DNA of 64,000 nucleotides from Pteria penguin (GCA_035048485.1 CM068590.1:5270093-5334092), one strand, 5' to 3'; positions 24,741-36,665 are shown, numbered from the stretch's first letter. The notes: a model not told the origin generated them from the sequence alone. Made by a program: numbers and translations.

Positions 24741-25395
24741 ACGAAGGCGTGGGAAAAGATACATGTACACTTTCTCCCAATATGGTAATCCATCTTCAGC
24801 GTTTTGGCTTCACGAAATTGGGAGATAAGGGATCCAAAGGTAGAAATTAGGTCTGAAATCTCTCTGTAGATTCGACTGGAATTTATATAATTATAATTAC
24901 TTTGTTTTGTCATTCACCTATTTTCGCCCAAGCAATATCAGTACCGAATTTAGAGGGAAACCACCTCCCCTTTCTTTGCCGAAACTTGATTATAATTTAA
25001 TATGTTGTCATACTCGTCTCTTTCCACCCATTCACTCCCCCATAGAACGTATAAATCTACAAAGACCTACAAAAGATTTTCTACTTTAAACTTTTTTAAA
25101 CTGAGCGCCCCCCTTTTTTTTTTACATTTTGATTTATTTTGGTGTATCTTTATGAATGATTTTCGGTTTGCTACCGAGCGAGCGTCCCCTCCCCCTTTCC
25201 TTTTGCTTTTCTGAGCTAGTTGATCCACGACTGAATTCTGTCTCCATATCAAAAAGAATCCGTGGCTACCGAGTCTGAAAACGCGGAGAGGCGCAGCTTG
25301 CAACTTTGAATGAAAACGCAATAAATGAGTGAATAAATGAATACATAGATAGATAATTAGATAAAAGAAAATGAAAATGAGAGGCAAAAAATAAA

Positions 25396-28172
25396 ACAAG
25401 AGGCCCAAGTGGGCCTATATCGCTCACCTGCGTACCTAGATGCATGAAGGAAGAATTCATTTATTTTTGCATTAATGTGACTAAGTCAACACAGATGTTG
25501 AAAATATGTCAAATTTTATTTCAGGCTAGAATAAAAAACAACACTTTTTTGCACTTCCACTCAGGTGATTTTGATATTAAGCATTTCCTTTGTCTCTGCA
25601 AGATGTCATTCAGGGCAACAAGTTAGTCATTTTCTTTAGGTGGGGCCTTTTGTTGACTGATTTCAAGTCTGGGTCATGAACAACAATTGTTTCAAATATT
25701 GTCCAGATCTAACTTAAAATTGCCTAATTTCATATGTTGAGTGTTGAGAAACATCTAAAAACTTATTTAGATGTGTAAAGAAATGAAAAAAAAATTTTTG
25801 ACCACAGCTGGATTTGAACCGCTACTCTCCATATTTCAATTACCAAGTGGTATATGTACCATTGTGAGAACTGCTTTTTAGACATGGTGACATTATCTGT
25901 TAACCAATTTGGATGAAATTTACCATATTGATAGAGGACCTTTAGTACTTCATGTATTCCATGTTTCATTAAAATCTTTCATGCGGTATAACAGCAGAAG
26001 TGAAAAATGTGATTGAATTGTTCCTATAAACCCTCATTTGGAAGTCTTAAAAAATTCATAGAAAATCCAAAAATTGAGATATTGACAAAATTCTTTCAAA
26101 GTAACAATCCTTACCATAATTATGATCACAATAGTCCATAAGAAATCATCATTATCAATTAACTAGGAAATATGACACTTTTTTCTGCATTGAATCACCA
26201 AGTCCAAAGAATTGTCGAAAAAAAATTCTAAAATTTGATTTTGGAAGGGAACCAAAATGACAATAAGTCTTCACTCATCCCTCTAGATCATTTCTATGCA
26301 TTCTGTTTGTCTCTGTATACAGCCCGTATGAAAAAGAATATTGTTAAAGGAGGGAACTCTTTTGTGACCTACTTTTGACTATGGTGGCGCCACCTGTACA
26401 CAGGTCTGGACAAAAACAACAGAATTTGAAGAGGATCATAAGTGACTTATTTCTACCAAGATTTATTAAAATCCTTCAAACAGTTTTGTAGAAAAAGTTG
26501 AAAATGTGAAAAATGGCCTCCCCCCCCCCTTTTTTTTTTGGAAGTCTTAAACGTAAAATTCCTAATTTCATATGTTGAGTGTTGAGAAACATCTAAAAAC
26601 TTATTTAGATGTGTAAAAAAAAAAAAAAAAATTTTTGACCACAGCTGGATTTGAACCGCTACTCTCCATATATCAATTACCAAGTGGTATATGTACCATT
26701 GTGAGACCTACTTTTTAGACATGGTGGCATTATCTGTTAACCAATTTGGATGAAATTTACCAAATTGATAGAGGACTTTTAGTACTTCATGTATTCCATG
26801 TTTCATTAAAATCTTTCATGTGGTTTTATAGAAAAAGTTGAAAATGTGAAAAATGGCCAACCCCCCCCCCCCCCTTTTTTCTGGAAGTCTTAAAAATTCA
26901 TAAAAAATCCAAAAATTGAGATAACGACAAAATTCTTTCACAATAATATTCCTTACCACAATTGTGATCAAAATAGTCATTAAGAAATCATCAATATCAA
27001 TTAATTGAAAAACATGACATTTTTCTTCATTGAAATGACTAAGTCCAGAAACACGTCAAAAAAGCGTAAATTTCTATTTGACAGATCTTAACGCGGAACA
27101 CAATTTTTAATAACCCATCTTTATAGATTGTTGAAATGCAATTAGTTTCCCCATTTATGTACTGGTTCTGGAGAAGAAGATGTTTGAAGAGGGGTACCCT
27201 TCTGGGCACTTTTGGTCCCGCCCTGGATCCACCCCTGAGGGAATCTGGATCCCGAACACAAACTTGGTAGAGGACCTTAAGTACTTACTTCCTATGAGGT
27301 TTGATGAAATTCTGTGCAGCCAATCTGGAGAAGAAGTTGAAAATGTTTCAACCAATCAGAGCCAATGGCGGCCATCTTGGATCACGGACTGGCATAAAAA
27401 ACACAAACTTGGTAGAGGACCTTGAGTACCAACTTCCTATGAAGTTTGGTGAAATTCTGTGCAGCTTTTCTGGAGGAGAAGTCGAAAATGTGTCAACCAA
27501 TCAGAGCCAATGGCGGCCATCTTGGATCACGGATCGGCATTAAAAACACAAACTTGGTAGAGGACTTTGAGTACTTACTTCCTATGAAGTTTGGTGAAAT
27601 TCTGTGCTTCAGTTCTGGAGAAGAAGTCGAAAATGTGTCAACCAATCAGAGCCAATGGCGGCCATCTTGGATTACGGATCGGCAAAAAAAACACAAACTT
27701 GGTAGAGGACCTTGAGTACTTACTTCCTATGAAGTTTGGTGAAATTCTGTGCCGCAGTTCTGGAGGAGAAGTCGAAAATGTGTCAACCAATCAGAGCAAA
27801 TGGCGGCCATCTTGGATCACGGATCGGCATAAAAAACACAATTTTGTAGAAGACCTTGAGTACTTACTTCCTATGAAGTTTGGTGAAATTCTGTGTAGCA
27901 GTTCTGGAGGAGAAGTCGAAAATGTGTCAACCAATCAGAGCCAATGGCGGCCATCTTGGATCACAGATCGGCATAAAAAACACAAACTTTGTAGAGGACC
28001 TTGAGTACTTACTTCCTATGGAGTTTGGTGAAATTCTGTGCAGCGGTTCTGGAGGAGAAGTCGAAAATGTAGAAAAGTTAACGACGGACGACGGACGGAC
28101 GACGGACGACGGACGACGGACGCTGCACTATGACAATAGCTCACTTGAGCTACGCTCAGGTGAGCTAAAAAA
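25396..28172. repeat. Composite repeat domain bounded by inverted caggtgagc ends
   Basis: Begins aggcccaagtgggcctatat then cgctcacctg and ends gctacgctcaggtgagct. The inside holds two ~830-bp spaced copies of a segment (about 25740-26110 and 26570-26940). That segment includes a tRNA-like piece whose minus strand reads GCGGTTCAAATCC, a B-box match. It also holds the ~145-bp tandem array at 27240-28070 and a (GACG)n-type run at 28081-28120. I recall similar gctcacctg-flanked repeats in bivalves but cannot verify it. No transposase frame is visible. Confidence 0.65.
27240..28075. repeat. ~145-bp tandem array, about six copies
   Basis: Units share caaccaatcagagccaatgg, cggccatcttggatcacgga, acacaaacttggtagaggac and cttcctatgaagtttggtga. 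Copies are 144-145 bp long and highly similar, giving overlapping plus frames of 80-137 codons that shift frame between copies; not a gene. Confidence 0.9.
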
Positions 28173-28262
28173 GAATAAACAAATAAACAAAAATCAACAA
28201 CAGTTCTCAACTGAAAAATGACAGGTATTGGAGAGTAGAAAGAAATTCAGAAAGAAGGTTTT

Positions 28263-28333
28263 TGGCGGGAATCGAACCCAGGACCTCTAGGTCACGAGCC
28301 GAGCATCTCATCCACTAGGCCACATCGGCTCGT
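28263..28333 (-). mobile_element. SINE-A head fragment
   Basis: Only the tRNA-like part: complement of B box (gggaatcgaacccagg) and A-box region (catccactaggccacatcgg) on plus. No body follows. Confidence 0.75.
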
Positions 28334-29417
28334 ATTTCATACAAAGCTGTCTATTTTTAACAGAATCTGCAATGTATATATTTCACTTAGATCAAACCTG
28401 CGTTGGTTTTTGGGGATGTTAAATCTACATCCTCTCGAATTTCAAATACATGTACATCTATCATATTTTGCTTGTCAAAATTAATAGTCAATCAGTGGGA
28501 CAGAATCCACCCATCCCACCCCCTTTTTTTAATCGGAATATTCAAGGTACCCGCTAAGTCATACATTTTAGAAATTTACTGTTGCATGTGGTGATGCTTT
28601 TAATTTTAAAACACCATATACAAATTACAAATAAACAAATCAATAATGTAAAGGACATAGACTTCCATTATCTGTCAACAGAGGCTTTTTAAAATCCTCT
28701 CTTTTCCTAAAGAACAATGAATAATGGGAGATAAATCCTGCATTACCGAACATTTCAACAATGTAAACAGATTACCTAAGTAAATATTAAAGCAACGGAA
28801 TAGACTTTCGATTGCTCGCTTATGTAGACACAAATCTCTTGCCAAAATGATTTCAATCATAAAAAGTTTCCTTTTATAGTCAAAGTTCAATATATTAACA
28901 ATAAGAGGTGATTAACCAAGTAAATTTGGAAGGGAAACGGCCAGCGTACAATGGGTCCAATAACACAATCTGAACAATGGGATATTTAAACATAATCGTT
29001 ATAACGTAAGTAAATATTAAGTTTTTAAATCTACAGAAAAAAAGGGACCGTTGGAAGTCTTCGTGTGTAGACATCATAAAACTGTATTCTTTCATTAACC
29101 TTACGTGGTGACCTCATAGCAGATAAGGTCACGGTAACAGATATGGCGCAGCAAAGTCACTGGCGATTATTTTTCTACTCTTGATTTCATTTTGGCATGA
29201 TTTCATATCAAAATTGTGACTCAGATGTGAAGGGCTTTGGCCATTGGAATTGCGAGTGTGTCATTGATTACTATATCGTTGACAAGGTCTAGAAAGGAAA
29301 CAGTTTACAACGCGTTAAAATCAAGGTAAGTGTTAATATACCCAATACATATAGTTACCTCAATTGTCATCGTTATTGCTATGATTTCAATATTATAGTA
29401 TTTCAAATATATTTCTG
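28334..29417. other. Region upstream of the 30-kb gene
   Basis: Mostly unique AT-rich DNA. A consensus donor, TCAAG|gtaagt at 29325/29326, follows a stretch with no strong coding signal and could end an alternative non-coding first exon of the plus-strand gene; this is weak. Confidence 0.3.
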
Positions 29418-29745
29418 TTATATGAAAATGTCAAGTGCATTGTGTTTTAATTTGAAACAGTTTATAAATTGCTTGATACCATTTGTTGTCATTCGTTAGT
29501 GTTGTTTTTTATCGACCATATACCAGGTCTTTCAATATATTGATTTATTATTCTTTTGTGTTCATTTGTTTCACACCGCATGTTATATGAAAATTGCATT
29601 GTGTTTTAATTTGAAACAGTTTATAAATTGCTTGATACCATTTGTTTTCATTCGTTAGTGTTGTTTTTATCGACCATATACCAGGTCTTTCAATATATTG
29701 ATTTATTATTCTTTTGTGTTCATTTGTTTCACACCGCATGTTTTA
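29418..29745. repeat. Tandem duplication of ~165 bp
   Basis: Two near-identical copies run from gttatatgaaaat through cattgtgttttaatttgaaa to gtttcacaccgcatgtt, joined head to tail around 29580. The close match implies a recent event. Confidence 0.9.
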
Positions 29746-29775
29746 ATAGTTTTACTTTTTATCACCACTCCAAAG

Positions 29776-30160
29776 TGACTGTGAAGCGTGCTAGGCCCAT
29801 GTCCAAAAGGACCAGTGTTCGAGTCCCGTCGACTGCTCATCTTCCGGGGTTAGACAATCCCCAAACCAAGACACTGTGACAATGAGGACGTTGGGTTGTA
29901 AATTTCACCAACTGCTTCCGGTGGGTCTTTTGCATCGTCCGAATGCCCACGTAATGCATTAAACAGATGCCGTCATTGTATAAGTTTTTGTGATCAATTT
30001 TTGTTTTACATCACTCCACAATTGTTTCACGTGTATGGTGACGGCATCTGCCTGATGCCTTGCATAAAAATTTGTATCTTGCAACGGACCCACCCGAAGC
30101 AGAGCACCGGTGTGCCAATGGCGGGAGTCGAAGCCAGGATCCACTGTGCTACACTATCTT
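29776..30160. mobile_element. Two SINE-A copies in opposite orientation
   Basis: A diverged plus copy (29776-29990, B-box-like gtgttcgagtcccg) is followed by an internally deleted minus copy (about 29998-30160). The latter carries gacggcatctgcctgatgcc and ttgcaacggacccacccg and then jumps to gagcaccggtgtgcc. Confidence 0.75.
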
Positions 30161-30239
30161 GTCATTATATAAGCAAAATATTTATAACATAGTATAAAAC
30201 AATAAACAAAAATACGATTACCCCTCCCGAGAAATAAAT

Positions 30240-30414
30240 AACACGCAGAGAGTCGTACTAGGCGAGTTGTGGGTTTTGGCCTACAACCAATCGCCTTGAC
30301 GCCACCCTACCCCCTGCCGTCCTCCACACACATTGGGCACGGGTCTCGTGTCAAATATTATCCCGTTTGCGATATAGGTCTAGTATCGCCACACTTCACA
30401 ATAGGTCTGCGGAG
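30240..30414 (+). promoter_or_regulatory. Probable promoter and 5'UTR exon of the plus-strand gene
   Basis: Locally less AT-rich than its surroundings, with a CCAAT core in acaaccaatcgcc near 30283-30295. The stretch ends in a consensus donor GGAG|gtaagt at 30414/30415. Start of transcription is not determinable; no TATA box is evident. Confidence 0.4.
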
Positions 30415-30494
30415 GTAAGTATTTGTCGTTTTACATCTACAGTTGATACGTTTCATTTAGCGCCTTGTACGATAAATTCAATATCTTTTTGCAG
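30415..30494 (+). other. 80-bp 5'UTR intron
   Basis: Donor gtaagtattt and acceptor atctttttgcag bound an 80-bp GT-AG intron just upstream of the uORF-containing leader. Borders are near consensus. Confidence 0.6.
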
Positions 30495-30508
30495 GACTGA
30501 CACAGTCA

Positions 30509-30609
30509 ATGTGACTAGAGGCTTGAAGATGTTAACAGCTCCCTCTACAACAAAAGGCACATTTCATGACGGTTGACATTTAAACTTGATGCACGACAGC
30601 TATCAGTAA
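30509..30609 (+). promoter_or_regulatory. Leader with four upstream ORFs
   Basis: Upstream ATGs: ATGTGA start-stop at 30509-30514; a 15-codon ORF at 30529-30576; a 5-codon ORF at 30566-30583; a 6-codon ORF at 30589-30609 whose TAA overlaps the first main-frame ATG (TAATG). This layout would favour leaky scanning or reinitiation. It depends on the 30495 acceptor being used. Confidence 0.6.
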
Positions 30610-32303
30610 TGCTATTAAATACCCCTGAAACAATGGGGAGCATTAAAATGTCGACGTTACCCCCCTTGAAAATACGCTTTGATGTTGAGGGAATTTCTGA
30701 ACCTCCGGAAAGGAGCTGGGCGAGAATCCGAACTTATCTTATAGACACTCCCAGGGATGAAGGGCTTCCAAGAAGGCAAGAAGTGTGGAGTTATCATAGA
30801 AAACACCGAGGTGTTCTGAAGTCGATTGTTCGGAATATTCCAAATGTACCGTATAGAGTGCGCAGAGTGAAACAATCCAGAAAATATAGGAATGGAATAG
30901 AGTTGAGATCAGAGGATATTCGAAATCAGTTTCAAATAGGAAGTGAAAAACATTTAGCGAAAAATAATCGTTTACGACCTCTTGGTGCGGTTGGGACATT
31001 AACGAAGGACGACACTGATATTACCGAACAGTGTAAATTAAAACGTTCAACTGATACTGATTCTGTTACAAATGATTCGGTCACTGATGTGACCAAACAG
31101 GCGCTACCACCGATTCAGAATATTCGTTCTAATCAATCGGACGCTTTAAAGAAGTCAAAACGCTTATCATATTCCATGAATGACCTTCCGCAGGATTCCG
31201 GGGGCGCCATCACGCCGGTGTCGGACAGTTCCAGCGTTGTTTCTGACGGAATTATCGGTAATTATGGGCCAAGTAGTCAATCCGTAATACAGCCGTCTAT
31301 TCCAAAATCTTTGTTGGATATTCTCAATGGAAATAATAATATACACCCAAGACTATTGACGGAAATAAACAGAAACACTCCGATAGCCTCGATTCAGACC
31401 AAGCAGACGGTAACAATAAGCGCGGGAAAAACGACATCGACGCATGTGTTCCCTGGCTCAGATTTGGAGAGACTGCTGGAAAATGTGGTAGGAGAAAAGG
31501 AAGTAATAGATGTGTCTACGTACGATAATTTTGCAAGAGCACCTCGTGTAAAACCCGAGGAAAATCGACTCGCCGTTGTAAACACAGTGAACAGTGAAAA
31601 AAGACGAGGAGTCCCGATAACAGTAAATTCTTCTCGAATTATTTCTGAAATCCCTACCGAAAGAAAAATAGTGAAAACACAAATCGAACCGCCTGTTCAA
31701 AAGCGACCACTGAGTTTAACAGAGAGAATTCAGGCTGTGGGGCATGCTACGGTTAACCGTATGCCCCCTTTATCACCTATTCCTCAGGGAAATGTTGAAC
31801 AAAGTGCTCCGCCTATACTGCCCAGGACTAATTCTCGCCGAGTGCCGCCTGTATCGAACACAACTCACATAGATCCACCTATCCACCAACATCCAGATAA
31901 AGCGGTGTTAAGCCATCCACATCCAGATAAAGGGGCGTCAGTCCATCCACATCCAGATAAAGGGGCGTCAATCCATCCACATCCAGATAAAGCGGCGTCA
32001 GTCCATCCGCATCCAGACAAAGCTGTGTTAAGTCCTTCGCATCCCGATAAGATGGCGTCAGCCAATCCGCATCCGGATAAATCGGTGTCCGTCACTCCAC
32101 CCGTATGTACTAGTCCAAATCTAATTGGTGAGAGGATTGCTCCTTCGCCAAAAATGGCGCAATCACCAACTGTTCCAAGATATTTTCCGATTTTTTCACG
32201 TGACGGACCTCTCCGGAAGATAGGCGGGCCACCAAAATCTAAACGTTCATCGCTAAAAATAACTTTTCCACATAGTGTTCCCGACGACACGATCAGGGAA
32301 TGA
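30609..32303 (+). CDS. Disordered basic protein with HPHPDK repeats
   Basis: An uninterrupted 564-residue frame from ATG 30609; two later in-frame ATGs at 30633 (acaATGG, the best Kozak context) and 30648 are alternatives. The frame is open further upstream to a TTG at 30573 but has no ATG there. The N-terminal ~110 residues look the most structured or conserved (IRFDVEGISEPPERSWARIR, then VPYRVRRVKQSRKYRNG). The remainder is low complexity: Ser/Thr/Asn-rich, a Pro-rich stretch (PPLSPIPQG, PPILPRTNSRR) and seven HPHPDK decapeptides (residues ~428-497). The C-terminus is basic (PPKSKRSSLKITF). There is no signal peptide, membrane helix or known domain. It lacks introns in the coding part but has a likely 5'UTR intron. 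Function not recognised. Confidence 0.75.
   Translation: MLLNTPETMGSIKMSTLPPLKIRFDVEGISEPPERSWARIRTYLIDTPRDEGLPRRQEVWSYHRKHRGVLKSIVRNIPNVPYRVRRVKQSRKYRNGIELRSEDIRNQFQIGSEKHLAKNNRLRPLGAVGTLTKDDTDITEQCKLKRSTDTDSVTNDSVTDVTKQALPPIQNIRSNQSDALKKSKRLSYSMNDLPQDSGGAITPVSDSSSVVSDGIIGNYGPSSQSVIQPSIPKSLLDILNGNNNIHPRLLTEINRNTPIASIQTKQTVTISAGKTTSTHVFPGSDLERLLENVVGEKEVIDVSTYDNFARAPRVKPEENRLAVVNTVNSEKRRGVPITVNSSRIISEIPTERKIVKTQIEPPVQKRPLSLTERIQAVGHATVNRMPPLSPIPQGNVEQSAPPILPRTNSRRVPPVSNTTHIDPPIHQHPDKAVLSHPHPDKGASVHPHPDKGASIHPHPDKAASVHPHPDKAVLSPSHPDKMASANPHPDKSVSVTPPVCTSPNLIGERIAPSPKMAQSPTVPRYFPIFSRDGPLRKIGGPPKSKRSSLKITFPHSVPDDTIRE
31890..32099 (+). repeat. Coding 30-bp tandem repeat, HPHPDK decapeptides
   Basis: Seven in-frame copies: HPDKAVLSHP, HPDKGASVHP, HPDKGASIHP, HPDKAASVHP, HPDKAVLSPS, HPDKMASANP, HPDKSVSVTP. 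HPDK is invariant; the spacer varies. His-rich spacing could bind metal, which is speculation. Confidence 0.9.
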
Positions 32304-33334
32304 TCAGAGAACACAGGTACAGATAGAATATAGATATTCCAAAACTAGACAGTTGAATGTTTTGTATCGCAGGAAAATGATATAAGCATTTTCGCTAAAA
32401 CATCAGACGCTGATAGACGCTGAATCAGTACTCTAATTTGCTTACTTCTTATTTTTCGCGATCGCATAGTATTTCAACGTTTAAGTGACTTTCTGACTTG
32501 GATTTAAGCTTTTATGTTCTGAGACTTTCATCAGATGAAGGACATATCTGTCAGGTAATTACTATTTGGTACAGCGGAGACTTAAACGGAAAAGGGTGCG
32601 TGATGAGGTGGAAACTTCCTTTCTTTTCAATCTCCATTAATAATCTTAAGCAGAAACATTGGATCACACCGACACCAAGAAGAGAGCGCTCAGTCGAACG
32701 AAGGCTTTCAAAAACAAACTGATTCTTTTTTAATAAGATGAATTAACCAATGAAATATTTTTGAGTTTTAAACCCCCCCCCCCTTCTTTCTCTAAATTCT
32801 ACACTGCCGTGTTGAACATCCAAAGGCTGATAAAGGATAATTATGAACGCAAGCAGTGACAAGTGTTATGAAAGTTTGTGTATAGCAGTCGTCTTATATT
32901 ATATATTCATTATACATGTTCTGGTGTTCATTCTCTATCTTTTGAATATTAGTATACTACATTATACTGCAGTCTTTATTACATTTGTCAAACCTGCTAT
33001 AAAGACCACCTGTATCAAGCAACCACCTGCCGTAAACAGCCACCTGCCATAAACAACCACATGTTTTGTACTTGCTACTTATTTTCTATACAAAACAAGG
33101 TGCACAAAGAGACCACCTCTCCTGACCACTTGTCCATCTTCCTTAAGAGACCAGTTATCCACCTCCCCTTTGGTACTCGCTGAAAGCAGATCTGACAGTA
33201 CACATTGTATCCAAGTAGAAACTGATAGAATGAAAATTATAACTAATCTATGCGTGATCTGAATGACACGCTTAACAATTTGTGAATTACATAAGTAAAA
33301 TGTTAATACATGTACGATGTATGTACATTAGTAA
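32304..33334. other. 3' region of the plus-strand gene
   Basis: AT-rich sequence after the stop codon at 32301-32303. No good AATAAA was seen close to the stop. Contains a C-tract near 32770. Confidence 0.4.
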
Positions 33335-34640
33335 ATGACCGACTGTACAATGTGTTACATGTACCTACAATGTGTTGCATGTATTTACAGTGTGTTACAT
33401 GTACCTACAGTATGTTACGTGTACCTACAATGTGTTACATGTACCTGCAATGTGTTACATGTATCTGCAATGTGTTACATGTATCTACAATGTGTTAAAT
33501 GTACCTGCAATGTGTTACATGTATCTACAATGTGTTACATGTGCCTACAATGTATTAAATGTACCTGCAATGTGTTACATGTATCTACAATGTGTTACAT
33601 GTGCCTGCGATGTGTTACAGGTATCCATAATAGGTTCCATATACGTACAGTGTGTTACGTGTACGTGTACCTACAACGTGTTACAGGAACCTACAGTGTT
33701 ACATGTACCTACAATGTGTTACATGTATCTACGTGTTCCATGTACTTGCAATGTGTTACAGGTATCCATAGTGTTACACATACCTAGTGTGTTACGTGTA
33801 CCTACAATGTGTAACATGTACCTACAGTGTGTAACGTGTACCTACAGTGTTATGTGTACATACAATGTGTTCCAGATACCTACCAAATGTTACTTGTACC
33901 TAAATCCTGCTGCATGTACTTACAATGTGGTCCATGTACCTACAATGTGTTCCATGTACATGCAATGTGTTATATGTACCTACAATGTTACATGTACCTT
34001 CAACGTGTTCCATGTACCAACAATGTGCTCCATGTACCTGCAATGTGTTACATGAATCTGCAATGTACTACATATACCTGCAATATGTTACATGCATCTA
34101 TAATGTGTTACATGCACTTACAATGCGTTCCATGTACCTGTAATGTGTTACATATATCTACAATGTGTTACATGTACCTGCAATGTGTTAAAGGTATTTA
34201 CAATGTGTTAAATGTACCTACAATGTATTCCATGTACCTGCGATATGTTACAGGTATCCATATGTTCCATGTACCTACAGTGTGTTGCGTGTACCTACAA
34301 TGTGTTACAGATACCTACAATGTGTTACGTTTACCTACAATGTGTTACATATACCTTCAATGTGTTACATGTACCTACAATGTGTTCCATTTACCTGCAA
34401 TATGTTACAGGTATCCAGTGTTACATGTACCTACAGTGTGTTACGTGTACCTACAATGTGTTACATGTAGCTACAGTGTGTTACATGTACTTATAATATG
34501 ATCTAAATACGCTTAATGCGTTACATGTACCTACAATATGTTACATGAACCTGCAATGAGTTACATATACCTGCAATGTGTTACATGTACCTACAATAAG
34601 TCACATGTACCTATAATGTGTTACATGTACCTACAATTTG
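33335..34640. repeat. 20-bp satellite array, about 65 copies
   Basis: The unit is tgtgttacatgtacctacaa with point variants and a few indels. All three plus frames are open over long stretches (Cys/Tyr/Val-rich) because the unit lacks stops; this is not a gene. An AATAAA at 34675-34680 lies just after the array. Confidence 0.95.
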
Positions 34641-34869
34641 TTGATTCTTGTGTGAAAAGATTGTAGTTCGCCCTCAATAAAGCGTTACATCCGGGTCTTA
34701 TCAATAAGTAAAACAAAACCAATTATTATATAAGATAAAGGCGTACAGGAGTAAAATGTTTTCTTGTCCCAGATTTACATACCAGAAAGTGGTATTGTTT
34801 ACTCACCTGGCACCCCCGTAATGATTAAATTTGAACTCGCTGTGTTTATAAATAAGGTATTTTGGATAG

Positions 34870-35060
34870 CATAGAGAGACAGCCCGGGGCACTAGCGAGG
34901 GCGAGATGGGGAAGGTAAGAGGCAAGGTGGGTAGGTGTGAGAAGAAATTGGGATTGGGAGAGGATCAGATGTGGGAGAAGTGAGACGGGGAGGCAAGATA
35001 AAGGCAGGAAGAGATGAGGAAGAGGTGAAATGCGGAAGAGGGAAGAGAAGACGAGATGGA
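34870..35060. repeat. Purine-rich low-complexity tract
   Basis: Degenerate GA-rich units such as gggagaggatcagatg and gaggaagaggtgaaat; a second similar tract lies at 35808-36010, including a G-run at 35925-35933. Confidence 0.75.
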
Positions 35061-35269
35061 AACAAAAGCAACGTCTATTGTAGCATACGACGCCCGCCGC
35101 TTAGTTTGACGGGAAAAAAATAAAGTGTGGCGGTTTTCCCTACCAATTATTCAGGACTCAAGATGACACATGTTTTGGTCCAAGGCAACAACCATGTGTA
35201 ATATTACTGAAATCCATAAAGGCAATAAGAAACTATGGCCAATGCAAGAATTTACCCCACCCCCTTTTT

Positions 35270-35800
35270 TCTTGTACGTCAAAAATGTAAGAGTACAGAA
35301 GAAATAAAAAACCAAAAATATATATTTATATCATTGTTCTTATATAATTTTAGCACAAATTTAAATTTGAAATAGATTGAGTGAGAAATGAAGTTTTTAT
35401 AATTTTCAAAAAAAATTCAAAAATAAAAAAAAAGATTCATAACTGTACTAACAAAGGGGATATTTTCGAAATCGAAAATGCATATTCTTTTATTCTATCA
35501 CAATATTCTTTATAAATTTCATAAAAATCAATGCATGATTACTTATATCATTATGTTCCATAGAAACTGTCATTATGCTGTCAATGAAAACAAAAATTCT
35601 ATAGGTACAAGTGTCAAAACTCTGGCAAAACCAAGTCAAACATACAACATGCGAACTGGTAACTACCCTCATTGTGACAAAGGTATATGCCAAGTTTCAA
35701 TCTAATCGTTTAAAAGACTGCAGAAAAAACTCCGAAAGCATGACCTCGAACGGACGGACGGACAATGCCATAACATAATACGTCCCGTCTATGACGAGCG
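35270..35800. repeat. Interspersed repeat ending near gccataacataatacg
   Basis: Ends aaagcatgacctcgaacgga, then (CGGA)n, then gccataacataatacgtccc. The 41600-41905 region ends in a related way (aaaacatgaccccgg, gccataacataatacccccc), so these are two copies of one dispersed family. Confidence 0.6.
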
Positions 35801-36249
35801 TATAAAAAGCGAGATTGGAGAAGAAAATATAGAAGAGATGACATAAAGAGGAGAAAATTAGGAAACAGAAGTAGGAAAGGAGAGGCGAGATGGGGAAGCC
35901 GGCGAGATTGTAAAGAGGGAGGGGGGGGGGGGGATGGAGGAGACGAGAGGGAGAAGGTGAGAAGGGAAGGAAAGATGGATAGAAAGGATTAAGAATAAAC
36001 AAACTGAGAACGGAGACGGTCATTAATGGCGGATGCGAGATGGGTACAAAAGCTTATATTGAGTAAATTTGATCAAATTCCACTGATTATGGTACAATAA
36101 ATTATTTTGGAATGCAGAACCACTCTCAACAGAGTTCCTAGGTTTAATTACCCATATGAAGTCACGTTAGTGTCAACTAAACAAAATAACATTTTTTCCT
36201 GATTGTGTATAAAACTTCACTTTTTACCTTTGAAGGATATAGGGTAACA

Positions 36250-36395
36250 CATTTTACGTGCGTAGCTAAAACGACAAGGTGCCTAGCTCGTGATCAAACA
36301 GTTCCGGTTTCGAGTCAAGTTAGGGTCGTGTCTGTACATCGCATCAGGTAGATGCCGTCGCCGTGTACGCGGCATGATGTAGAACAAGAATCAAG
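36250..36395 (+). mobile_element. Truncated SINE-A
   Basis: Head-like ggtgcctagctcgtgatcaa with ggtttcgagtcaa as decayed B box, then cgcatcaggtagatgccgtc and the end segment; the middle of the body is deleted. Confidence 0.7.
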
Positions 36396-36665
36396 TGTGA
36401 CAGAGACATACATAAGTTAGTACGACATCCTCGTCAGCAAGCTAGCTTTGCTGGCGATGTGGTTTACCTCGCCCAGCTTTGTTGCAAGTTAAGCAACGTC
36501 GAGTGATGGGTGTCCCGCCGACATGTTACACAAACAAACCAATTTTTCTCTCCTTTTGGTTTTATTTTTTTTGGTTTGTTTTACACTGTTCACGATGATT
36601 CGTTTATCGTTATATATCACACATAGACAATTTCGCTTACAAGAGTATATATACCGTGTACCATA

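Noticed and set aside
28076..28120. CRISPR-like short repeats (gacggacgac)
   Set aside because: It is a simple tandem run without spacers, at the end of a eukaryotic repeat element.
27180..28221. Overlapping plus frames of 80-137 codons
   Set aside because: They are created by the ~145-bp tandem array and shift frame between copies.
33335..34501. Cys/Tyr-rich frames of up to 227 codons
   Set aside because: They arise from a stop-free 20-bp satellite and are open in every plus frame.
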